Part shown: positions 53,017-60,557 of the stretch, one piece after another
Numbering within the stretch: the stretch's first letter is position 1
How the letters are laid out: each line of letters begins with the position of its first letter
Assembly (NCBI GenBank): GCA_001657315.1
Contig: LYSV01000071.1
Span: 1 to 64,000 of the forward strand
Length of the DNA: 64,000 nt
Origin: Flammeovirgaceae bacterium BBD 1991-12
Lineage (GTDB): Bacteria; Bacteroidota; Bacteroidia; Cytophagales; Cyclobacteriaceae
Direction of reading: 5' to 3'
Notes under the pieces: generated by a model
Database searches by the model: none
Told to the model about the DNA's origin: nothing
Seen by the model: only the letters and a program-made list of their open reading frames with translations
Position numbers and translations under genes: made by a program

Positions 53017-53871
53017 ATGATCACAGGTATGACAGAGGTTGCCGGAAAAAGCTCAATATTAACATTTCGATGGAAATGGGTCATGCTTTTCAGGGAAAGG
53101 AAGATCCTGACCATATCGGCTATTTGCGGCCTTATGGCTTTACTGGGAACAGGACAGGATCTCGCAGATGCGTTGATCAATGGATATTCCTTTTATTTTT
53201 CGGAATCCTTCTCCTTTAAGGTATACTGGGCCTTGTTCATTCCGTTCTCCGGCATGCTATTGTTTCTGTCAAAACAGAGAAGGAACAGGTTTTCATGGAT
53301 GTACATAATCACAGGAGCTACTATTGTTGGTTTCTTACATATTATCGCTACGGCATTCGTTCTCTTTCTCATTTCCAGGCTTTTTTGGGATCACACCTTT
53401 CATTTCTCAAGGCTGGCAAACTATTTTTTTGCCAATGAATCAGCCAAAACACTTGCGATATATGGCGTATTGTTTTACGTGCTGTTTCGCCGGCAGCCCA
53501 TACCCCCACAGGATGATATTAAGGACAAACCCAAATTCCTGACCTTACCCATAGGTGGAAAGCTCGTACCCGTGGCTGTAGAAGACATCCAGTACATCGT
53601 TTCCGATCGTCCCTACATTGCCATACACACGGCAAAGAAAAAATACCTGTATGCCATGAGTCTGAAACAGATCCTTGAAAAACTGGATAGAAAGGATTTT
53701 TTTCAGGTGCACCGTTCGGGTATAGTGAATCTGAGGCATATCGCTTATTTCAGGTCCCGGTCCAATGGCGATTACGATATCGTGATGAAAAAGGGTCATG
53801 TGATCCGAATGAGCAGAAATTTTAGCAAACCTGTCAAAAGAGCTGTCAGAGCACCTCAGGTTAGCATCTGA
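53017..53871 (+). CDS. membrane-anchored LytTR transcriptional regulator
   Basis: The ATG at 53017 gives 284 aa; the track's start is a TTG. The N-terminal half has about four transmembrane helices (for example ISAICGLMALLGTGQDLADA and IATAFVLFLISRLFW). The C-terminal about 100 residues form a LytTR DNA-binding domain (FLTLPIGGKLVPVAVEDIQY, KYLYAMSLKQILEKL, FFQVHRSGIVNLRHIAYF). It binds DNA while membrane-tethered and may sense the envelope state. Targets are unknown; the dioxygenase-like gene 72 bp downstream is the nearest candidate. Confidence 0.87.
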   Translation: MITGMTEVAGKSSILTFRWKWVMLFRERKILTISAICGLMALLGTGQDLADALINGYSFYFSESFSFKVYWALFIPFSGMLLFLSKQRRNRFSWMYIITGATIVGFLHIIATAFVLFLISRLFWDHTFHFSRLANYFFANESAKTLAIYGVLFYVLFRRQPIPPQDDIKDKPKFLTLPIGGKLVPVAVEDIQYIVSDRPYIAIHTAKKKYLYAMSLKQILEKLDRKDFFQVHRSGIVNLRHIAYFRSRSNGDYDIVMKKGHVIRMSRNFSKPVKRAVRAPQVSI

Positions 53872-53943
53872 ATCACTCATCCTGGCCTGGTCACATGATT
53901 TTTCAGGATCAGACCTCTTTATTTTGAACAGAAATGCCCGGCT

Positions 53944-54588
53944 ATGAAAAAGTATATTTTAATTTCGTGTCTTATCATTCTTTTCAACTCCTGCTCGCAT
54001 TCGCAGAATACGAATGACGCCAGACAGGTACAACCCAAGCCAGTAGGAGGCGCTTGTGAGGGTTGCGAAGCCCTGTTTGACTACGATCCCGCTCAACTGA
54101 ACCCGGTAGATACTCTGCCGGATTTTGGTGAAAGCGGTGAAAAACTTAAGATCCACGGGATAATTTACCAGCCTGATGGAACTACCCCCGCTCCAAATGT
54201 AATTTTGTATGTTTACCATACGGACCAGCAGGGGCTCTATTCCTTCCGGGATGAGGACACCACAAGAGATCACAGACACGGATACATCCGGGGGTGGATC
54301 AAAACCGACGAGACCGGTCGTTATGAGTTTTATACGCTGAAACCCGGTGCCTACCCCAGCAGAACCATCTCAGCCCATATTCACCCTATAATTCTGGAGC
54401 CGGATGGCAGGTATTACTGGCTGGGAGGATACCATTTTGAAGATGATCCGCTATTAACGGACAGGGAACGGTCGCCAAAGTCTCCCCGGGGAGGTAGTAC
54501 AGGACTATTGAAGCTAAAAAAAGAGGGAGGATTGCAGGTTGGTATCCGTGACTTTGTGTTGGGAAAAAACATACCGGGCTATGAATAA
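53944..54588 (+). CDS. intradiol-dioxygenase-like lipoprotein
   Basis: The 214-aa protein has a lipoprotein signal (LIILFNSC, Cys at residue 17). The core has the intradiol ring-cleavage dioxygenase fold: VILYVYHTDQQGLYSFRDED (first metal-ligand Tyr region), RGWIKTDETGRYEFYTLKPG, YPSRTISAHIHPIILEPD with the two metal His and YWLGGYHFEDDP. Family members cleave catechols with Fe(III). Lipoprotein localisation is unusual compared with the cytosolic degraders. It overlaps the YceI lipoprotein gene by eight bases. Confidence 0.85.
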   Translation: MKKYILISCLIILFNSCSHSQNTNDARQVQPKPVGGACEGCEALFDYDPAQLNPVDTLPDFGESGEKLKIHGIIYQPDGTTPAPNVILYVYHTDQQGLYSFRDEDTTRDHRHGYIRGWIKTDETGRYEFYTLKPGAYPSRTISAHIHPIILEPDGRYYWLGGYHFEDDPLLTDRERSPKSPRGGSTGLLKLKKEGGLQVGIRDFVLGKNIPGYE

Positions 54589-55232
54589 CACCGGGTTCAG
54601 GTTATGCCTGTCACTTCTTTTGATCATGGCCGGATGTTCTGAAAAACCAGCACGACAGAAGGCAGACACTGAGGCCGGACCGCAAAGGGACAATAGTATT
54701 GTGACAAAGGTTAACATTGACCCTGTCCGATCAATCATCAAATGGAAAGGGACCAAACTCATGGGGACAGGAAAACATGAAGGCACACTTTAACTTTAAG
54801 AAAGGCATTCTGCATTTCAGTCACTCAGGGCTAAGCGGTGGGTATTTCGTGACGGATATGAAAAGCATCCGGGTGACGGATATGCCGGCAGCGGAAACAT
54901 CGGCCATTCAAAATCTTACCAATCACCTGAGCAGTGACCTTGGCACGGAGCAGCACCCGGTTGCAAAATTTACGATCACACAGGTAAGTGAGCATAAAAA
55001 CGGATACGGATTACAGGTTGCGGGTGACCTGACAATTAAAGATGTAACCCGAAATGTTGCGATAATTGTTGAAGAAGGTACTCAAAGTGAAGGCAGGCAT
55101 CACTATACAGCGTCGTTCAGTATCGATCGGTTTGACTGGAACATCGGCACAGATGGAAGCTGGCTTGAAAAGAAGCTGGTGGACAGGGAAATCACTCTTT
55201 GGTTGGATGTCCATACTTTTAGTAGTTTTTAA
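54581..55232 (+). pseudogene. YceI-family lipoprotein with single-base frameshift
   Basis: ATG 54581 begins a lipoprotein (signal ending LLLIMAGC). The sequence continues PVRSIIKWKGTKLMGTGKHEG before a TAA at 54791-54793. In the next frame it resumes FNFKKGILHFSHSGLSGGYF and runs as a YceI lipocalin-like domain to TAA at 55232. Removing one T from the CTTT at 54788-54791 restores the reading frame (KHEGTLNFKKG). YceI proteins bind isoprenoid-like molecules. It overlaps the dioxygenase stop by eight bases, so the two should be co-translated. Error or true mutation is undecided. Confidence 0.85.
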
Positions 55233-55325
55233 AGCTGTATACGAGGTCATAGATGTTGGAGCTTTCTGTGAACATGTTACTTTTTCAGATGCTCTGTTAC
55301 TGCGCTTTCACGCAAATTAATACAA

Positions 55326-55369
55326 GAGCGCAAAGGCGGCAAATTCTCTTTGTGGCTGTCTTTGCGCTC
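55326..55369. terminator. bidirectional terminator-like hairpin between convergent genes
   Basis: GAGCGCAAAG (55326-55335) pairs with CTTTGCGCTC (55360-55369). It lies between convergent ends of the YceI lipoprotein (55232) and the other YceI gene (55386). The sequence resembles the dispersed CAAAGG-type repeats. Confidence 0.5.
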
Positions 55370-55385
55370 CCGATGAAAGATTGTG

Positions 55386-55982
55386 TTACCCTTTGATCAA
55401 CTCCACACGGCACTCAATACGCACCTCCCTGCCAATGGCCAGCCCACCTGCCTCCAGCACGGAGTTGTATTCCAGGTTATAATCATAACGATCTATGGCT
55501 CCCCATACTTTCAGTCCGGCACGGGTGCCACCCCAGGGATCCTTTACTATTCCACCAAACTCAGCATCCAGACTCACTTCCCGGGTCACACCGTGCAACG
55601 TAAGCGTTCCGATCACCTTGTACTCATGCGCAGAGATCTTGCTGAACTTTTTCCCTTTAAAAACAATGGCTGGATGTTTTTCCACATCGAAAAAATCCGC
55701 ACTTTTCAGATGTTCGTCCCTCTTTTCATCCTTTGTATCAATACTTTTCGCTTCAATGATCACCTCGAATTCTGCATCAGTAAAATCGTCCTTGTCCGAT
55801 CGCACCGTCATAGTGTAGTCATTAAACTCTCCTACCGTTTCCGAAATGACCAGGTGATCCACAGAAAAGCCTATGGAAGAATGTGACCGGTCCAGATCCC
55901 AGGTAGTAGTCTGCGCATGAACGGTAGCCGAGAGCAGAAGCGCTCCTGCCAGCGTGCCAAGTGTGCTTTTTAAACGTTCCAT
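55386..55982 (-). CDS. YceI-family periplasmic protein
   Basis: The 198-aa exported protein has a signal peptide (LGTLAGALLLSATVHAQ). A YceI domain follows: TWDLDRSHSSIGFSVDHLVI, GEFNDYTMTVRSDKDD, AEFEVIIEAKSIDTKDEKRD, HPAIVFKGKKFSKI and GTLTLHGVTREVSLDAEFGG. This domain forms a lipocalin-like barrel that binds polyprenoids. It is co-directional with an NTF2-like gene that ends 14 bp upstream of its start, suggesting co-transcription. A second YceI protein lies convergent downstream. Confidence 0.92.
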   Translation of the reverse strand: MERLKSTLGTLAGALLLSATVHAQTTTWDLDRSHSSIGFSVDHLVISETVGEFNDYTMTVRSDKDDFTDAEFEVIIEAKSIDTKDEKRDEHLKSADFFDVEKHPAIVFKGKKFSKISAHEYKVIGTLTLHGVTREVSLDAEFGGIVKDPWGGTRAGLKVWGAIDRYDYNLEYNSVLEAGGLAIGREVRIECRVELIKG

Positions 55983-55996
55983 GTCTGCTTCCTTTT

Positions 55997-56350
55997 TTAG
56001 TTTTTATAGTAAAATTTCTCCCGGATGATCTGCCCATCCTGCCATTCCTGAACTGATACCTGAGTGTAGTTCCGCTCGCCCCACTCCCTATGGGTAAAAT
56101 CATAGAGCCACTCCACCATGGAAATTCCCTCGCCTACGGTCACCTTTAAAGGTTTGGCTCCCCGGAATTCTTCCAGAGAAGCAAGAAATTCCTCTTCACG
56201 TTTCCGGTTGGCGGATTTCCCCACGGTGGGTGATTCTTCATTTTCCTGCATTACCACATCTTCATGATAATACTTTTCAAACGCTTCCATGACCTTGCCT
56301 TGTAGTACAAGGTCATTCAGGTCACTGATCTTTTCCAATAATGTTGTCAT
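55997..56350 (-). CDS. SnoaL/NTF2-like domain protein
   Basis: The 117-aa protein has the alpha+beta cone pattern of SnoaL-like proteins: VMEAFEKYYHEDVVMQEN near the N-terminus, then REEEFLASLEEFRGAKP, and a C-terminal VSVQEWQDGQIIREKFYY strand. Members are small hydrolases, isomerases or ligand-binding proteins; no catalytic residues can be assigned. It is upstream of the YceI gene by 14 bp on the same strand. It resembles one-domain proteins frequently found with YceI. Confidence 0.78.
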   Translation of the reverse strand: MTTLLEKISDLNDLVLQGKVMEAFEKYYHEDVVMQENEESPTVGKSANRKREEEFLASLEEFRGAKPLKVTVGEGISMVEWLYDFTHREWGERNYTQVSVQEWQDGQIIREKFYYKN

Positions 56351-56568
56351 AAACTATTCATTTAAAGTGTATGACAAAGCTCCGTAACGGGACACAGGGA
56401 TGCGATGAACCAGATTAATAAAGGAGGTTAAACCAGATTAACCTGGATTGTTCAGGATGGGCAGGATCAGCAGGATTAAAATCTGATTTTAAGTGTTTTA
56501 CGATTGTATTGCAATACTTTTAGGGTCAATTCAGCCTTGATTGGAAAACAATAAAGTCCATGCATGTC

Positions 56569-57174
56569 TCAGGGTTCAAAGATGAGCTGGTTTCGGATCT
56601 TACTCAGGAATTCCTTCGTTATCCCAAGGTAGGAAGCGATCATGTACTGTGGTACTCTTTGCTCTATCTGTGGATATTGCTCCCTGAATCTGAGGTACCG
56701 CTCCTTTGCGGGCAGGCTGAAGCTGCCAATAATGCGTTTTTCCGACGCTACATAGGCCTTTTGAATGATGATCCGGAAGAACCGCTCCAGCTTCGGGACA
56801 AGCACATAAAGCTCCTGCAGTTGCTCATAGGGAAATTGCAGTAATTCCACATTCTCCAGGCACTGAACATTGTAGTCAGCAGGTGTTTGGGTGATGAAGC
56901 TACCAAGGTCGGCCGTCCACCAGTTTTCTACAGCGAACATGACAATGTGTTCATTCCCGTCATTGTCCACATAAAAGGTCTTCAGGCAGCCTTTGATGAC
57001 GAAGCTTTCGTACTTGCATACGTCCCCCTGCTGGACCACATACTGCCCCTTCAGGTATTTTCTGGAGACGATCCTGCTCAGCAACAACTCTTCTTCCTCA
57101 GCAGTGAGTTTTACATATTTATTAATATACTTTATGAGCGGTCTACTGTTCATTTCAGGTATGTCGTTGCTCAT
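56569..57174 (-). CDS. Crp/Fnr-family transcriptional regulator
   Basis: The ATG at 57174 gives 201 aa; the track start is a TTG. A cNMP-binding-like barrel lies at about 35-130 (VVQQGDVCKYESFVIKGCL, GNEHIVMFAVENWWTADLGS). A helical dimerisation segment leads to a shortened C-terminal HTH (PQYMIASYLGITKEFLSKIR, about 175-195). This Bacteroidota-type Crp protein lacks a clear cAMP pocket. The neighbouring YceI operon on the same strand is a possible target. Confidence 0.84.
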   Translation of the reverse strand: MSNDIPEMNSRPLIKYINKYVKLTAEEEELLLSRIVSRKYLKGQYVVQQGDVCKYESFVIKGCLKTFYVDNDGNEHIVMFAVENWWTADLGSFITQTPADYNVQCLENVELLQFPYEQLQELYVLVPKLERFFRIIIQKAYVASEKRIIGSFSLPAKERYLRFREQYPQIEQRVPQYMIASYLGITKEFLSKIRNQLIFEP

Positions 57175-57298
57175 TTTACGAACATTCGGTGCTATTCGTT
57201 TTTTAATGGGGTACAAAGCTTTATTGAAATCATGGCTGATGAAACGTTACGGCGAAGAGTACACATCAAGATAACTCAAAAACGACTATGAGAAATGG

Positions 57299-57643
57299 TC
57301 AGGATTGATCAAATATCTCCAATACTCCCAGGTGTTCTTTTAGCAGGAGTCCTTCTATCTCTTTTTTATGTTTTTTGAATAATCCGGCAATGGCTGTGGT
57401 ATTTTGGTTGCCGGTTCTCAACAGTATAACCTTTGGTGGGTACCCTTTGCTTAACGATATATTCAGGAAATCTTCATCGTTAGTGGCAATAATGAAATTA
57501 TTGCTTTTTGCATACTCCCAAATGTCTATGTCTTTGGCAGGAACAGGCAAATCCGTTTTCTCTACATGAATGATTTGCTCACAATAGTCAGGCAAAAGGT
57601 TTACCAATCGCCATGAAATATTGGCATCCAAAAGGATTTTCAT
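57299..57643 (-). CDS. DUF5615 PIN-like toxin protein
   Basis: The 114-aa protein matches the DUF5615 family: MKILLDANISWRLVNLLPDY at the start, DIDIWEYAKSNNFIIATNDEDF (acidic residues typical of PIN-like nucleases) and GYPPKVILLRTGNQNTTAI. The family is PIN-like and commonly paired with a DUF433 antitoxin, as here, forming a VapBC-like toxin-antitoxin module. The ATG abuts the antitoxin stop (TAA then ATG). It likely acts on RNA; activity is inferred. Confidence 0.88.
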   Translation of the reverse strand: MKILLDANISWRLVNLLPDYCEQIIHVEKTDLPVPAKDIDIWEYAKSNNFIIATNDEDFLNISLSKGYPPKVILLRTGNQNTTAIAGLFKKHKKEIEGLLLKEHLGVLEIFDQS

Positions 57644-57871
57644 TTAGGCCACTACTTTGATCACCTCCTCCCGGTGAGCCGCAAAGAAGAGTGCCGCCCG
57701 TATATGCTCTTCTTTCAGTGAGGGAAAGTCGGTAAGTATTTCTTCTTTTGACATACCAGAGGCCATCCATTGTAAAATGTCCGAAATAGCTATCCTGGTC
57801 CCTTTAATGCATGGCTTGCCAAATCTTATGGAAGGATCTATAGAAATATATTGCAGATATTCCGTCTTCAT
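57644..57871 (-). CDS. DUF433 antitoxin protein
   Basis: The ATG at 57871 gives 75 aa (MKTEYLQYISIDPSIRFGKP). The DUF433 blocks GKPCIKGTRIAISDILQWMA and ILTDFPSLKEEHIRAALFFA are present. DUF433 proteins have an HTH-like fold and pair with DUF5615 proteins as the antitoxin. The stop is immediately followed by the DUF5615 start, so the pair is translationally coupled. Autoregulation of the operon is expected for this class. Confidence 0.88.
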   Translation of the reverse strand: MKTEYLQYISIDPSIRFGKPCIKGTRIAISDILQWMASGMSKEEILTDFPSLKEEHIRAALFFAAHREEVIKVVA

Positions 57872-58199
57872 CTTGATGAAATTAACGAAAATCCTCAAAA
57901 GATGGCCATCATTGCCAGACTTTTGAAGTTTTTAATAGAGTGATAATGCTAAAACTTAATTTTTAATGAAAACAAAGTTTTGGTGAAACGGATAATGAAA
58001 CGTTTTAATAAGGAATGGAGTAATATTGAAACAGATAATTAAAATCTGAGACCCTGAAATATTTCTCGTCTTTATAAAGACATCATAGCCAAGACATTAC
58101 CACTTTTCCGGCCACAAAGGCACGAATACACAAAGACTTCACTAAGTTGTATCACGTCAATTGCTCAAACAATTAAAACTCAATACCTTCAGACCTTCA
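57872..58199. other. intergenic region between TA pair and small membrane protein gene
   Basis: This 328-bp gap carries the dispersed repeat arm at 58111-58136 and otherwise AT-rich sequence (57930-58060). No gene was found. The antitoxin promoter must lie within its first part. Confidence 0.4.
58111..58136. repeat. single arm of the CAAAGGCACGAA dispersed repeat
   Basis: GCCACAAAGGCACGAA plus flanks matches the right arm of the 33424-33485 inverted repeat at 24 of 26 positions. Here only one arm is present. Confidence 0.6.
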
Positions 58200-58454
58200 A
58201 TGAACAGCCTGAAGTATATCATTTTTGTTGTAAGCTATGCCCTGTACCTGCTGTTCGGGGTTCTGCTTATTTCTGAGCTTATCTTTGATCCCGACATAGT
58301 AGGGATCGTGCTCATGCTGGCACTCACCTCTGGTGCATTTACAATCCAGAAAAGGTTTAAGGCTGAAAGTTTTTCCCGAAAGGAGAAGAAAGTTCAAAGG
58401 TTATTTCAAAAAGCAGGAGGACCATTACAGTCATTCTATATACCAGACAGATAA
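58200..58454 (+). CDS. hypothetical small membrane protein
   Basis: The ATG at 58200 gives an 84-aa protein with two transmembrane helices (YIIFVVSYALYLLFGVLLI and IVGIVLMLALTSGAFTIQ) and a basic C-terminal tail (FKAESFSRKEKKVQ). The track's start at 58161 is a TTG. No homologue can be named. It is isolated between a repeat and a convergent serine hydrolase gene. Confidence 0.5.
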   Translation: MNSLKYIIFVVSYALYLLFGVLLISELIFDPDIVGIVLMLALTSGAFTIQKRFKAESFSRKEKKVQRLFQKAGGPLQSFYIPDR

Positions 58455-58634
58455 AGGTAAGCCCATTTATACCCGGCGGAATTTGCATTAATGGTGAATT
58501 ATCTCAACATACCAGTTCAAATCAGCCCATCTTATATACGGGTGATCTTTTGAGCCGGTCTACTCATTGTTTAAAAGCCAAAACGAAGGACAGTTATAGT
58601 TCTTCAGGCAGGCAGAAGATCACAAGGACAGAGG

Positions 58635-59774
58635 TTAAAACTCATCGCCGAGATACTTTCCCAGGAGGTCATAAAAAGGTTCTATTTGATCACAATTCAC
58701 AAAAAAGACCAGACCATGCTTTTTCTCTTTGTAGAAACAGCCATAAGCCTGAAAGTCATGATTATTTCCTGTATGCATATACCTGATCCCATGAGCCGTA
58801 GGCCTTCTTGCAAAACCAAGACCCCAGCCCGTTTGTCCAAGCGCTATTAGCTCGTTGCCGGGTCTGAACTGATTCTGTTCCTTTAACATCTCATCTACAG
58901 ATCTTTTTTTCAGGTATTTGGGGTCCATCATTTCAATTAAAAACAAAGCAAAGTCACGAGCTTCCGTATGCAAGCTGTGCGCCGGACCAAAGGCCTTATA
59001 CCGGCGAATATCTGATGTTACCTTTCCTTTTCGATGTCCCATGGCTTTATAGGGTTCCATTTGGTCATTCCATACATAGAAGGTGTTCTTCATATTTAAA
59101 GGTATAGCAACTTCCTGTTGAAATACAGAGTCAAGACGACTTTCCCAGCCTATGTCCAACATCGTACCTATAGCTGCTCCTAAATGCTGATAGGCTTCTC
59201 CGGAATAGGAAAAACCCGTCCCAGGCTTAAACTGAATCTGAATGGGTTTCCCCCGGGCCCAATTCTGAATACCAGTGGAGTGACTGAGGGTCATACGTGG
59301 GGTAATCGATCTATAATGATCCAGAGAGGCACTATCTACGACCTCTGTAATGTTGCCTGGTAAAACGGTTGCCAAAGCAGGGAAGTATGGTTCATCCAGG
59401 TCGAGAACTCCTTTTTCCACCATTTTCATCACAAAATAGGCAAAAAGTGGTTTTGATAAAGAGGCCCCTTCGAAAATCGTTTTGTCAGTCACTGGTGTTT
59501 TCTTTTCGATATCAGTTACTCCAAAAGCCCTGTGGTAAACAATATTGGCATCATTGATTATGGCAATGGATAAGCCCGGCACCCCTACCGAATCCATAGC
59601 CTTAAGGATAAACTCATCAAGATGACCAACACTTAGTTTTTCTCCATTAATGGTTTTTATACTATCCGGCCCGGGTACCAGCTCAGATCCATACTGGCTT
59701 CCACTGATGCAAACGCTTAAGTCCGCAATCATGAGGAATGTGAACAAAGTAATTACATGAATGTTTTTTCTCAT
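58635..59774 (-). CDS. serine hydrolase, class C beta-lactamase fold
   Basis: The 379-aa exported protein has a signal (VITLFTFLMIADLSVCIS). The beta-lactamase/transpeptidase motifs are EGASLSKPLFAY (SxxK, Ser about 101), YSGEAYQHLG in the YxN position and MHTGNNHDF as the KTG equivalent. The Tyr-Ser-Gly variant is common in esterase-like members, so the activity may be esterase or peptidase rather than lactamase. It is the third gene of the run after RidA on the minus strand. Confidence 0.88.
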   Translation of the reverse strand: MRKNIHVITLFTFLMIADLSVCISGSQYGSELVPGPDSIKTINGEKLSVGHLDEFILKAMDSVGVPGLSIAIINDANIVYHRAFGVTDIEKKTPVTDKTIFEGASLSKPLFAYFVMKMVEKGVLDLDEPYFPALATVLPGNITEVVDSASLDHYRSITPRMTLSHSTGIQNWARGKPIQIQFKPGTGFSYSGEAYQHLGAAIGTMLDIGWESRLDSVFQQEVAIPLNMKNTFYVWNDQMEPYKAMGHRKGKVTSDIRRYKAFGPAHSLHTEARDFALFLIEMMDPKYLKKRSVDEMLKEQNQFRPGNELIALGQTGWGLGFARRPTAHGIRYMHTGNNHDFQAYGCFYKEKKHGLVFFVNCDQIEPFYDLLGKYLGDEF

Positions 59775-59952
59775 TCCGCTTTTTCCAACTTAGACCAGAG
59801 CGTTATTGGAATGGTTACAGTTAACCGAAATAAACAGAGCTTTGTTTTTTGAACTGGAAATAAGGAATTATCTCCAACACAGTTGAAGGAAGATAAAGAA
59901 TGTACAACTTTCCTCCTCAAACCTTTACATTTAAAAACTGAGCAGAATAGAA

Positions 59953-60354
59953 CTATATCACAGCCTGTGCCTCTATTTCTATCATGAACTCTTCACTGGC
60001 CAGACCTTTTACGCTTATCCATGTACTTGCCGGAGGTGATCCAGTTCCGAAAGTTTCCTTTAATGCCTCACTAATGATGGGACCGTCTTCCTGTTTGTAA
60101 TCAACTATATATATCCTTAGCATTACTATATCGTCCAAACTCCCTCCAACTGATCCAATAGCCAGTTTCAGATTATCGAATGCTTTCTTCGTTTGCTTTT
60201 CCAGGTCATTTTCTCCTGTAATTTTCGAGTTTTCATCCCACGCCACCTGACCGGATATAAATACCAACCTGCCCGGTTTGGCTTCTACAATTTGTGAAAA
60301 GCCATGTTGTATGGAATTGAATAGGTCTTTTGGGTTTGTGCTCTTTCGGGTCAT
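59953..60354 (-). CDS. RidA-family protein
   Basis: The ATG at 60354 (133 aa) is chosen over the TTG of the track. The sequence follows RidA/YjgF: FSQIVEAKPGRLVFISGQVAWDE, GENDLEKQTKKAFDNLKLAIG, MLRIYIVDYKQED and PASTWISVKGLASEEFMIEI. The family hydrolyses reactive enamines and imines or binds small acids; members outside the RidA clade have various roles. A 37-bp promoter element shared with the hydrolase gene at 62213 lies 65 bp upstream. Confidence 0.9.
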   Translation of the reverse strand: MTRKSTNPKDLFNSIQHGFSQIVEAKPGRLVFISGQVAWDENSKITGENDLEKQTKKAFDNLKLAIGSVGGSLDDIVMLRIYIVDYKQEDGPIISEALKETFGTGSPPASTWISVKGLASEEFMIEIEAQAVI

Positions 60355-60418
60355 TTTTGTTTTTTGCTCTTTAATGGAAGCCAATGATTTGTCATGTACA
60401 CATAATACTGTACAGACG

Positions 60419-60455
60419 CTAATCTAAAGGATATTTTACACGTTTGAAAAACTGT
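60419..60455 (-). promoter_or_regulatory. shared upstream element of ridA-like gene
   Basis: CTAATCTAAAGGATATTT and an adjacent ACxxGTTTGAAA..ACTGT palindrome-like part recur at 62287-62321 upstream of the serine hydrolase gene. It lies 65 bp upstream of the RidA ATG. The minus strand reads ACAGTTT...AAAC.TGT. Confidence 0.5.
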
Positions 60456-60557
60456 CAGGGGATCCCCTCCAGCCTCTCCACGAGCATAAGAATGGGTAAA
60501 CTTCCAGGAATAGTTCTTTCATTAACCGGAATGGAAAGGTTATTTATATAATGCTGT

